Origin: CAXXOK01 sp964640955
GTDB taxonomy: Bacteria > Bacillota > Clostridia > Christensenellales > Aristaeellaceae
Assembly: GCA_964640955.1 (NCBI GenBank)
Contig: CAZXJI010000015.1
Coordinates: 20,416-84,415, forward strand
Length of the DNA stretch: 64,000 nt
Reading direction: 5' to 3'
Below are positions 51,787-59,747 of this stretch, one piece after another; the stretch's first letter is position 1; each line of letters starts with the position of its first letter. Position numbers and translations under genes: made by a program. Under the pieces are notes generated by a model. The model was not told where the DNA came from and made no database searches. It saw only the letters and a program-made list of their open reading frames with translations.

Positions 51787-53826
51787 TCAGCGCAGTTCGA
51801 CCATCGCGAACAGCTCCACCTTCGGCAGGTAGACGCGCGTGTGCTCCCCGACGGTCTCGGTGCGAAGGGGCCCGCCGTCCGGCAGCAGCGCGGCCTCGCG
51901 GCCCACGCCTTTGACCTCCACCCAGATGTCGCTCATGGGCACGACGGGCGGGTCCTCCTGCTGGTTGACGGCGGCGATGTACTCGCGGCCGTCCTTCGTC
52001 CAGTTCATGATCTCCACAAACTTGGGCGCGTTGGAGGCAAACGTGGGCTCGCCCACCAGGAAAGCGACCAGATTGCGCACCACCTGCCGGCTCATGTACG
52101 GGCGCGTCGCCTCGACGGGCGCGGCCGTCCACAGGATGGCCCCGCGGGAAAGCGCCCGGTACAGCGCGCAGGGCTCGCCCGTGTGGATGCCCGGCGGATT
52201 GGAGTGGATGGCGGCGAACTGCTCCGTGTCCGTCGGCGTATAGGGCAGGGTGCGCGTGGCCAGCACCCGGAGGCCCTCGGGGTCGGTCACCTCCACCGTC
52301 ACCTGCGAACGCGGCACCGTCAGCGGCGCGAGCGCCGTAAAGCCGGTGAACAGGCTTAGGCCGTCCTCCGCCGGGTCCATATAGGTAAAGGTATGGCCGG
52401 TTTTCCCCGTCACCTTCACGCCCAGCAGCTTTTGCAGGCGAGGATGGCCGATGGGCCCGGACACGTACAGCTTGCCGCCCCGGTCCAGGTACGCTTCCAG
52501 CGCGTCCATCTCCTCGTCGCGGATCGCCGCCACGTTGCAAAGGAGGATCGCCTTCCCCTGATAAGTGCGCAGGTTCTTGGAACCGAGCACCTCGAAGGGC
52601 ACGTTGTTTTCCCGGAGGATCGACGCCATGCCCACGGGCGCTTCCATGTAAACCGACGGTTCGAAGCTCTTTTCGCCTACGTCCTTCCCCGTCTCGTCCG
52701 GGTCGTACTTGGCGTGGGACGCAAACCAGATGCCCGCGTCGGTCTTGAAGTCGCCGCTCACATACGGCTCGTACCGGCGGGTGTCGGCGTAGATGCCCTT
52801 CATGAGCTTGTGGTACACCTCGGGCACGATGGAGCCGTCGGGGTTGATGGCGTCCACCAGCAGAAACGCGCCGTTGTGGATGAGCGCGGTGATCACGTGC
52901 AGCGTCAGCTGCTCCGCCGTTTTGGTGGTGGTGTGCATGTTGAGCTCCGGGTCGCAGCGGCCCGTGTGGTAGATGAACGGCAGGTTGGGGGTGACGTTTT
53001 TGTAGTATTTGTTGATGAACGTCTGCTGCAGGAAGCCGCCGTAGTAGTCGCCGCCGGAATAGTCCACCGCCTCGGTCAGCATTTCGGTGCTGCCGTGGAA
53101 CCAGGGCGAGGTGATCATGGAGAACTGGTGCTCGATGGTCACCTGCGGCTTGATCTCCTTCACGGCGGCGGTGGCGAACTTCGCGTAGTCCGCCATCCAC
53201 ACGTCGCGCGCGTAGGCGTAGCGGCGAAAAACCTCGTCGTTCCAGTCTATTTTCCGGGGCAGCTCCAGCCCCGTTTCGTCGAACCAGCGCTTGCGGCAGT
53301 GGGGGCAAAAGCAGATGTCCGGCCAGAAGGTCATATCCAGAAACATACCCTCGAAGTCGTACTTGCGGTTCAGCTCCTGCAGGTTCTGCTTCACGTAGGC
53401 GCGGTAATCGGGGTTGTTGGGGCACACGATGCCGTAGCGGCCGTTGCGGAAGTGGTCGCCCCCGCGGTATTCCCGGAAGGTTTTGCCGTCCGGGGCGATC
53501 AGCCGCCAGTCCGGGTGGTTGTCGTACGCCCAGTTGTCGAAAATCTGCGTAAAATAGGCGATCACGGCGATGCCGTTGGCATGGCACTTTTCCACCATCT
53601 CGCCGAAAAAGTCGCGTCCCTTGAGGCCCCTGTGCATGCGGCCCGTATCGCTGGGCCAGTAGCAAAGGCCCGTGTGCGGTTTGGCCTTGACCATGGCGGC
53701 CTGCACGCCCGCGTCCTTAAGCGCGGCCACGTATTCGTCGCAATCGATTTTCGACAGAAAGGTCTCGTCCCAGTCGTCAATGTGCATGTCCATCAGGTTC
53801 CTGCGGTAATTGCCTTCGATCCACAT
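51787..53826 (-). CDS. Uncharacterised TIM-barrel glycosidase-like protein with C-terminal trimerisation-type domain (operon E)
   Basis: 679 residues, no signal peptide. The N-terminal ~400 residues form a GH-A-like barrel: MDMHIDDWDETFLSKID, AAMVKAKPHTGLCYWPSD, HANGIAVIAYFTQIFDNW, then the strand-end FEGMFLDMTFWPDICFCPHC, with a CPHC cysteine pair. Residues ~420-600 resemble the Rossmann-like beta-galactosidase trimerisation domain (AILLCNVAAIRDEEMDALEA, GGKLYVSGPIG), then a small beta domain. The pattern fits hypothetical glycosyl hydrolase family GHL6 or alpha-fucosidase-like families; I cannot name the substrate. As the last gene after two permeases it should act on the imported sugar. 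Confidence 0.78.
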   Translation of the reverse strand: MWIEGNYRRNLMDMHIDDWDETFLSKIDCDEYVAALKDAGVQAAMVKAKPHTGLCYWPSDTGRMHRGLKGRDFFGEMVEKCHANGIAVIAYFTQIFDNWAYDNHPDWRLIAPDGKTFREYRGGDHFRNGRYGIVCPNNPDYRAYVKQNLQELNRKYDFEGMFLDMTFWPDICFCPHCRKRWFDETGLELPRKIDWNDEVFRRYAYARDVWMADYAKFATAAVKEIKPQVTIEHQFSMITSPWFHGSTEMLTEAVDYSGGDYYGGFLQQTFINKYYKNVTPNLPFIYHTGRCDPELNMHTTTKTAEQLTLHVITALIHNGAFLLVDAINPDGSIVPEVYHKLMKGIYADTRRYEPYVSGDFKTDAGIWFASHAKYDPDETGKDVGEKSFEPSVYMEAPVGMASILRENNVPFEVLGSKNLRTYQGKAILLCNVAAIRDEEMDALEAYLDRGGKLYVSGPIGHPRLQKLLGVKVTGKTGHTFTYMDPAEDGLSLFTGFTALAPLTVPRSQVTVEVTDPEGLRVLATRTLPYTPTDTEQFAAIHSNPPGIHTGEPCALYRALSRGAILWTAAPVEATRPYMSRQVVRNLVAFLVGEPTFASNAPKFVEIMNWTKDGREYIAAVNQQEDPPVVPMSDIWVEVKGVGREAALLPDGGPLRTETVGEHTRVYLPKVELFAMVELR

Positions 53827-53856
53827 ACCCTTCGTCCTCCCCGAAGCTGCGCTCGG

Positions 53857-54711
53857 TTATCCTTTGATGGCTCCCGCCATCATGCCTTCCATGATCTTGT
53901 TGTAAAACGCCAGGTAAATGAGTATCACCGGCAGCGTTGCCATGGCCAGCGCGGCCAGCAGCAGCGTGTAGTTGGTGGAATGGTCGGTGGTGAAGTACGT
54001 CAGCCCCACCGGAATGGTTTTGAGCGCCTTGCTGGACACCAGAATCTGCGCGAAGGGGAACTCGTTCCACACGTGCATGAAGGTGAGGATGATCACCGTC
54101 GCCAGCACCGGCTTGCAGATGGGCAGGATGATCTGGAACATGGTTTTCAGCAGGCCCGCGCCGTCGATGGAAGCCGCGTCCTCCATGTCGGTGGAGACGC
54201 CCCTGAGGTAGCTGTCGATTAAAAACACGGATACGGGGATCTCGAAGGCGACGTACACGGGGATCAGCGTATACCACTGGTTGAGCGCGGCGATGTTCTT
54301 GAACTGGATGAACAAAGGCACCATCAGCGCGTGCACGGGAATCATGATGCCCGCCATGAGCAGCACGTAGATGAAACCGCGCCCGCGAAAGCGGTAGCGC
54401 GACAACAGGTACCCCATCACGAAGGAGACCACCACCACGATCACCAGGGACAGAAAGCCGTTTTTCGCGCTGTTGAAAATAAAGGTGCCGAAGTTGGCGG
54501 TCGCGAACGCCTCGACATAGTTGGAAAACTGCAGCGACGAAGGCAGGGAGAGCGAGGAAACCGCAAACTCCTGAGGGGTTTTCAGCGACGAGTACAAAAG
54601 CCACACGACCGGAAACACGCAGGAAACGGACAGGATCCACACGGGAACGTTCATCAGCAGCCGGACGAGGAAACGGCGAAGCGAAAAGCGGCGGGGCGGT
54701 TTTTTCTTCAT
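53857..54711 (-). CDS. Carbohydrate ABC permease, MalG type (operon E)
   Basis: 284 residues from the ATG at 54711, which overlaps the partner stop (ATGA); the longer frame upstream is out of register with any start signal. Six helices, EAA loop EDAASIDGAGLLKTMFQIIL, C-terminus EGMMAGAIKG. Confidence 0.94.
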   Translation of the reverse strand: MKKKPPRRFSLRRFLVRLLMNVPVWILSVSCVFPVVWLLYSSLKTPQEFAVSSLSLPSSLQFSNYVEAFATANFGTFIFNSAKNGFLSLVIVVVVSFVMGYLLSRYRFRGRGFIYVLLMAGIMIPVHALMVPLFIQFKNIAALNQWYTLIPVYVAFEIPVSVFLIDSYLRGVSTDMEDAASIDGAGLLKTMFQIILPICKPVLATVIILTFMHVWNEFPFAQILVSSKALKTIPVGLTYFTTDHSTNYTLLLAALAMATLPVILIYLAFYNKIMEGMMAGAIKG

Positions 54712-55598
54712 GCCTTCTTCCTCCCCATCAGCACCTGCACCACAAGCCCGATCAGCAGGGCGATGACCAGGATGACCACCGCGATGGCGGAACCGTAGCC
54801 GAACTTGCCGAACTTGAAGGTGTTCTGGTATGCGTACACCGCCATGGACATGGAGGAACGGCCGGGGCCGCCACCGGTGAGTACGTAGATGTGGTCGTAT
54901 ATTTTCATGGTGCCCGAAGCCACCAGGATAATGACGATTTTGAGCGTATCCCAGATCATGGGCAGCGTGATGTAGATCGACCGCTTCACGCCGTCGGCGC
55001 CGTCCAGCTCCGCGCACTCGTACACCTCCGTGGGGATGCTGGTGATGGCCCCCAGCAGGATGACCATGTAAAGCCCGATGTACTGCCAGATAACGGGAAT
55101 GGACACGGTCGTCAGCACGATGTTCACGTCGTCCAGCCAGTAGCGGATGGCGCTTTGCATGCCCAGCGCCGTGAGGATCGAATTGATGAAGCCGTAATCC
55201 GAGTTATAGGCGATTTTCCAGACGAAGCCCACCACGACCGGCGCCATGACCACGGGAAAAAAGATGACCGCACGGTGGAAGGCGCGAAGCAATATGCCCT
55301 TGCCGGTCAAAAGCATGGATACCAGCAGCGCGATGCCCACCTGGCCCAGGGTGCAGTAAAGCGAATAGACCAGCGTGTTTTTGACCACCAGCCAGAAGTT
55401 GCTGTCCTGCATCAGCTTTGCGTAATTGCCGAACAGCACGAACTTGGGATCGCCCACGCCCTTCCAGGTGCACATGCTGTAGTATACGGACGTGCCCAGC
55501 GGCAGGATGAGGATATAGAAAAAAAGGATGAAGGGGATCAGCACCAAGGCGTAGACCAGCCATTTCTGCCTGGCGCCGCGCAATTCTCGTACGTTCAT
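54708..55598 (-). CDS. Carbohydrate ABC permease, MalF type (operon E)
   Basis: 296 residues from the ATG at 55598, just after AGGAGG. Six helices, EAA loop YECAELDGADGVKRSIYITL, LTGGGPGRSSMSMAVYAYQ before the last helix, typical of this subunit. Partner of the MalG-type gene downstream. Confidence 0.94.
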   Translation of the reverse strand: MNVRELRGARQKWLVYALVLIPFILFFYILILPLGTSVYYSMCTWKGVGDPKFVLFGNYAKLMQDSNFWLVVKNTLVYSLYCTLGQVGIALLVSMLLTGKGILLRAFHRAVIFFPVVMAPVVVGFVWKIAYNSDYGFINSILTALGMQSAIRYWLDDVNIVLTTVSIPVIWQYIGLYMVILLGAITSIPTEVYECAELDGADGVKRSIYITLPMIWDTLKIVIILVASGTMKIYDHIYVLTGGGPGRSSMSMAVYAYQNTFKFGKFGYGSAIAVVILVIALLIGLVVQVLMGRKKA

Positions 55599-55699
55599 GG
55601 GTTCCTCCTGTGTGGAAGCTGGGGGATGCGCGGGCCCGCGCAAACGAGGCGGGGCCGCCGCAGCGGAGGAAAGGCGCAGCCGCTTCCGCGCTCCGCCGT

Positions 55700-55742
55700 T
55701 TCCGTTTCCCCGGCCGCGCCGAAGGCGGAGGGGGAAACGGAA
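55700..55742 (-). terminator. Hairpin after the SBP gene (operon E)
   Basis: TTCCGTTTCCCC (55700-55711) and GGGGAAACGGAA (55731-55742) form a perfect 12-bp stem with a 19-base loop in the 370-base gap between SBP and permease genes. Confidence 0.55.
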
Positions 55743-55839
55743 CGCAGAAACGGGGAAGGAGCTTCCGCCCGCGCTTCGTTACGCGGCGGCCCTGCCGTTT
55801 ATCCCATTTCAAATCCTTAATGCACCAGAGGTCGTGAAC

Positions 55840-55922
55840 GATTCTGCTCTGCGGCGAGGAGCGAAGTCGAAGGCGTAGCGGGACTACGTCGAAACTTCGC
55901 GACGAAGTCACAGGGCAAAATC
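55840..55922. repeat. Structured intergenic element
   Basis: A nested imperfect palindrome. The outer arms GATTCTGCTCTG (55840-55851) and CAGGGCAAAATC (55911-55922) pair at 10 of 12 positions, or 11 if G-U is allowed. The inner arms CGAAGT/ACTTCG (55862-55867, 55894-55899) and CGTAG/CTACG (55874-55878, 55884-55888) surround a short loop. The length and style resemble dispersed REP-like intergenic elements. No second copy is present in this window that I can see. Confidence 0.5.
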
Positions 55923-55968
55923 GCCACGAGATCGAAGCGTTGAGGTTTTGAAACAGTATAGGAGCGGG

Positions 55969-57270
55969 TTACTGCGCCGCTTCCCAGGCGTCCTGCAGCC
56001 GCTGCGCCATTTCGGTGGGGGTAATGGCGTTGATGAGCAGCTCCTGGGTGCTGGCGTAGTATTCGCCGGAACCGAAGGAAGCCGGCAGCACCACGTCCCA
56101 GATGGGCAGGAAGTTCATGGTCTCTTCAACCGTCCAGTACTCCTTGAAGATGGTGGCCAGCTTGCTCTCGTCCACTTCGCCGGTCTTGGCCGCGGAGAAG
56201 AAGCCCATTTCCAGCGCCTTGTCGGCGTAATCGCCGGTGGTGATGGCCTTGAGGAACGCCTGCACCGCGGTGTAGTTGTCGCCGGTAACGGACTTGTTGA
56301 CCGTCCAGCCCCAGCCCGCGCCGGCCGCGACGTTCTTGTTGCCGTTGAGGCCGCCTTCCACCGCGGGCATCAGCGCGACGTGCGTATCGGCCAGAATGTC
56401 CTCGGGGCAGTTGGTGGTCAGTTCGCCGATCATCCAGGCGCCGTTGATCATCATGGCGCACTTTTTGTTGTAGTAGAGCTGGTACATGCCGTCCTGGTCG
56501 ATGGAGTTCATGTCCTCGTTGAACGCGCCCGCCAAAGCGAGGTTCTGGAAGTCGGTCAGGGCGTTGACGATGGCTTCGTCCGTCCAGGCCGCGCCTTCGC
56601 CGTTGCGCAGGCTGCTAAACCAGGTGTCGTCCACATAGCGGTAGCAGAAGGTGTTCAGCAGGCACGAGGGGGCCAGCCACTGGCCGCCGTTGCCCAGGCC
56701 GATGGGGGTGTAGCCCTTGGCCAGGAACAGCGGAATGTCGGCGAGCAGCTCATCGTACGTGGCGGGGAAGCTGGTTACGCCGCACTCGTCGAAGATCGCC
56801 TGGTTGTACACCACCACGCAGTTCGCCTGGATCTGGAAGGGAACGGTGTAGCCCACGCCGTTGTAGGAGCCGTCGGAGAAGGCTCCCTCCGCGTACTGGG
56901 CGTACCAGTCCGCGTCTTCCTGAATCGCCGGCTCCTCGGCGTAGATCAGGTCGCCGTCGGCCATGGTGGACACCAGATCGCCCTTGATGAGGAAGACGTC
57001 CGGCAGGCTGCCGCCGGCCATGAGGGTGTTGATGTAGGCTTCGTAGTCGTCGTGGGCCACGAACTCGTAATGGATGGTCACGCCCGGGTTGGCCGCCTCA
57101 AACGCCTTGGCGGCCGTCCAGAAGCCGTAGCTGGTGCCGGAGGTATCGCTTTCATTGTTGAAATGAAGCACGGTAAACTCCCCGGTCAGGCCTTCTTCGG
57201 CGCCGGCGGTCACGATGCCCAGCGTGAAGATCATCGCGAGGGTAAGCAGCAGGGAAATAACCTTTTTCAT
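55969..57270 (-). CDS. Extracellular sugar-binding protein, family 1 (operon E)
   Basis: 433 residues from the ATG at 57270, seven bases after AAAGGAG. Signal peptide MKKVISLLLTLAMIFTLGIV..., cleaved near TAGA-E, no lipobox. Family segments FWTAAKAFEAANPGVTIHYE, LPDVFLIKGDLVSTMADG, CAMMINGAWMIGELTTNCPE and TAVQAFLKAITTGDYADKAL. Separated from the permeases by 370 bases that carry a hairpin and a repeat-like element. Substrate unknown. Confidence 0.94.
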   Translation of the reverse strand: MKKVISLLLTLAMIFTLGIVTAGAEEGLTGEFTVLHFNNESDTSGTSYGFWTAAKAFEAANPGVTIHYEFVAHDDYEAYINTLMAGGSLPDVFLIKGDLVSTMADGDLIYAEEPAIQEDADWYAQYAEGAFSDGSYNGVGYTVPFQIQANCVVVYNQAIFDECGVTSFPATYDELLADIPLFLAKGYTPIGLGNGGQWLAPSCLLNTFCYRYVDDTWFSSLRNGEGAAWTDEAIVNALTDFQNLALAGAFNEDMNSIDQDGMYQLYYNKKCAMMINGAWMIGELTTNCPEDILADTHVALMPAVEGGLNGNKNVAAGAGWGWTVNKSVTGDNYTAVQAFLKAITTGDYADKALEMGFFSAAKTGEVDESKLATIFKEYWTVEETMNFLPIWDVVLPASFGSGEYYASTQELLINAITPTEMAQRLQDAWEAAQ

Positions 57271-57342
57271 ACGTACACTCCTTTGCTGATTGGATGGTCT
57301 ATTTCATGCCCCCGGAAACCTGGCCAGCATTCCCGGAGAACA

Positions 57343-58569
57343 TCAAACCAGAGAAAAGGAAAGCTTGGGCTTGGACAGCATATGGCTGAAAACCAGAAAA
57401 CAGCCGCCCAGCCCGTATTTTTCCTCGGGCAGTTCGCCGCAGGTGAGCGACACGCACACGCCGAGGCTGTCGGCAAGGTAGTCCTTCATGGAGGTTTCGG
57501 CCGCCTTCATAAACGCGCTCCCCTTGAGCGCCGGGCTTCCGCCCACGACGACGCGGGAAATCTCGACGGTTTTGATGATGTTGGCGATCGCGATGCCCAG
57601 GTAGAACCCGGCCTCGGTCAGCACCTTTTCGGCGAGCGCGTCGCCCTTTCGGGCCAGCGCCGCCAGCGCGTCGAAATCCGGCGTCTTCTGCGCGTCCACC
57701 GGGTCGCCGGCCGCGCGCCGCTCCTCCAGGTACCGGCTCACGATGGCAAGCTTGCTGGCGTATACGTCCAGACAGCCGCGGCTGCCGCAGCAGCAGCGCG
57801 GCCCGCCGGGGTTGAGCGTCGTGTGCCCGATGAACCCGGCGTTGCCCTTTTCGCCGGACATCGGCCGGTTGTGCTGGTAGGTGACGCTGCCGATGCCGGA
57901 GCGCAGCCCGATGTAGATGAAGTCCGCGGCCTCGTCCCCCAGGTACAGGCGCTTTTCCACCAGCCCCATCAGGTGCACGTCGTTTTGGATGTACACGGGA
58001 AGCTTCAGGCTTTCCTCCAGCTCGCGCTGGATGCTTACGTTGTGCCAGCCGGAAATACGCTCGATGTTCAGGGATACGCCGTTGACCGTGTCGATCACGC
58101 CGGGCAGGCCCACGCCCACGCCGTCGATGTCGTCCCGGGGGATGCCGCTTTCGTCGATGAAGCGGTTAAATTCGTTCATGACCCGGCCGAGCAGCTCCGC
58201 CTTTTCGATGTCGCGCGGATAGGCGACGGTGCGGGAGGCGCGGATTTCGCTTTTCATGTTGGCGATCACCATGCGCACCTGGGGAAACTCAAAGTCGATC
58301 CCCACGGCGAAGTGATGGTCGCCGGAAAGCCCCCACAGCCCCGCGGCCCGCCCGCCGCTGGACTCGGAGAAGCCGACTTTCAAAACGAGGTTTTCTTCCG
58401 TAAGGTCCTTGATGACGTTGAGCACGGTGGGGCGGCTCAAATTGGTGCGTTTGACGATCTCCTCGGTGGAAATGGGGGCGCACTTGATGATGCATTGAAG
58501 GATCAGGTATTTGTTGGCTTCCTTCAACAATTTGATATTGTTGCCCTTGTGCAGCGTTTCAGTTGTCAT
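57343..58569 (-). CDS. ROK-family transcriptional repressor (NagC/XylR type, operon E)
   Basis: 408 residues from the ATG at 58569, seven bases after GGAGGGG. N-terminal winged helix (residues ~15-75): EEIVKRTNLSRPTVLNVIKD. The ROK domain follows: DGVGVGLPGVIDTVNG, GLRSGIGSVTYQHNRPMSGE, GNAGFIGHTTLNPGG, and the zinc motif CCCGSRGCLDVYAS. The position of the catalytic Asp is occupied by VYIQNDVHLMG. As repressors of this class do, it probably binds the imported sugar and controls operon E, where it is the first gene, and the divergent kinase operon. Confidence 0.93.
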   Translation of the reverse strand: MTTETLHKGNNIKLLKEANKYLILQCIIKCAPISTEEIVKRTNLSRPTVLNVIKDLTEENLVLKVGFSESSGGRAAGLWGLSGDHHFAVGIDFEFPQVRMVIANMKSEIRASRTVAYPRDIEKAELLGRVMNEFNRFIDESGIPRDDIDGVGVGLPGVIDTVNGVSLNIERISGWHNVSIQRELEESLKLPVYIQNDVHLMGLVEKRLYLGDEAADFIYIGLRSGIGSVTYQHNRPMSGEKGNAGFIGHTTLNPGGPRCCCGSRGCLDVYASKLAIVSRYLEERRAAGDPVDAQKTPDFDALAALARKGDALAEKVLTEAGFYLGIAIANIIKTVEISRVVVGGSPALKGSAFMKAAETSMKDYLADSLGVCVSLTCGELPEEKYGLGGCFLVFSHMLSKPKLSFSLV

Positions 58570-58597
58570 GGCGGTTCCCCTCCCCGTTTTCAGGAAC

Positions 58598-58626
58598 ATT
58601 ATATCAGCCCTCCATACTTTTGTAAA
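58598..58626 (-). promoter_or_regulatory. Promoter of operon E
   Basis: Minus strand: TTTACA (58621-58626), 17-base spacer, TATAAT (58598-58603), giving a start about 20 bases before the ROK repressor gene. Confidence 0.75.
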
Positions 58627-58642
58627 GTGATATTCTAAAATA

Positions 58643-58655
58643 CATTTGCAAAATG
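58643..58655. promoter_or_regulatory. Candidate ROK repressor operator
   Basis: CATTT-GCA-AAATG is a short dyad in an A/T-rich stretch between the two divergent promoters, 17 bases beyond the operon E -35 box and 5 bases before the kinase -35 box. ROK repressors commonly bind AT-rich dyads in such places. Confidence 0.4.
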
Positions 58656-58659
58656 AATG

Positions 58660-58687
58660 TTGAAAAGTTGCCTGCCTATGGTATAAT
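58660..58687 (+). promoter_or_regulatory. Promoter of the kinase operon
   Basis: TTGAAA (58660-58665), 16-base spacer, TATAAT (58682-58687) with an extended -10 (TATGG before it). Confidence 0.7.
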
Positions 58688-58769
58688 TGTATCGTCCTTA
58701 TGGTCCTCGTTTCGGCCGCGCCCGCGCGCAGCCGCCCCACGGAACACGCAGCTTGGAGGAACGCAGAGA

Positions 58770-59711
58770 ATGGAAACGACCTATCGCCTCGGCATCGACA
58801 TCGGCGGCACCAAAGTCAACATGGGCATCATCCGGGAGGACGGCACGGTGCTGGATTGCGAAGCGATCCCTTCCAAGGCCGCCGGCGACGCGCAAACCCT
58901 GGTGGAGACCATCTGCCGTCATACGGAAGCGTGCCTTTCGCGAAACAGCCTTACGCTGGCGGCGGTCGGGCATATCGGCGTGGGCATCCCCGGCACGGCG
59001 GACTGCCGCACCGGCACGGTGCTGTTCAGCTCCAACCTGTTCGGCGAAAACGTGCCGCTGGCGGACTATTTTGAAAAGCACTGGGGCCGCCGCGTGACCG
59101 TGGTGCAGGATTCGTGGGCCGCCGCGTGGGCGGAGTACCTTTTCGGCCAGCGCCGGGCGCACAGCAGCATGCTGTGCCTGACCATCGGCACGGGCATCGG
59201 CTGCGGCGTGATATTAAACGGGCACGTATACGGCGGGCGGATGAACACCGCCGGGGAGATCGGCCATACGCCGGTGGTGCCGGACGGTCGCGCGTGCAGC
59301 TGCGGAAAGCGCGGCTGTCTGGAAACCTACGCCTCCGGCACCGCCATTCTGGAACAGGCGCTGGAGCGTTTTCCCGAGAAGTTCGAGGGGAAGGAGCGCC
59401 GGGGGGAAACGGTGTTCGAGCTGGCGTACGCGGGCGACGCGGACGCGCTGCGGCTGATTGAGGACTGCGTGGATAAGCTGGCCTACGGTCTGGCGATCAT
59501 GGTCAACATCCTTTCGGTGGACGTGATTACCGTAAGCGGAGGCATGTGCATCCATAAAGCGCTGATCGTCGATCCCCTGCCCGACAAGATACGGGCCTGC
59601 GGCTACCCCGCCTGGGCCAAGCGGTACAAACCGCTGGTGCTGCAGGCGACGCTGGGCAGCTACGCCCCCATGATCGGCGCGGCGTTCCTGACCGAGGACG
59701 ATATTACCTGA
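58770..59711 (+). CDS. ROK-family sugar kinase
   Basis: 313 residues from the ATG at 58770 behind GGAGG. ATP-binding loop LGIDIGGTKVNMG at residues 7-19, sugar-binding VGIPGTADCRTG, catalytic D114 in VVQDSWAAAWAE (the usual residue before it is Asn, here Gln), GTGIGCGVILNGHVYGG, AGEIGHTPV and zinc motif CSCGKRGCLETYAS. It phosphorylates a hexose such as glucose, mannose, fructose or allose in the cytoplasm; the following isomerase and epimerase suggest a rarer sugar. It lies divergent from a ROK repressor. Confidence 0.92.
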   Translation: METTYRLGIDIGGTKVNMGIIREDGTVLDCEAIPSKAAGDAQTLVETICRHTEACLSRNSLTLAAVGHIGVGIPGTADCRTGTVLFSSNLFGENVPLADYFEKHWGRRVTVVQDSWAAAWAEYLFGQRRAHSSMLCLTIGTGIGCGVILNGHVYGGRMNTAGEIGHTPVVPDGRACSCGKRGCLETYASGTAILEQALERFPEKFEGKERRGETVFELAYAGDADALRLIEDCVDKLAYGLAIMVNILSVDVITVSGGMCIHKALIVDPLPDKIRACGYPAWAKRYKPLVLQATLGSYAPMIGAAFLTEDDIT

Positions 59712-59747
59712 CCGGTGCGCCGGCAGCGTAACCGTAAGGAGAAACCG

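Noticed and set aside
55948..58638. 896-codon open frame on the plus strand
   Set aside because: Antisense to the SBP and ROK repressor genes; Gly/Val/His-rich shadow translation.
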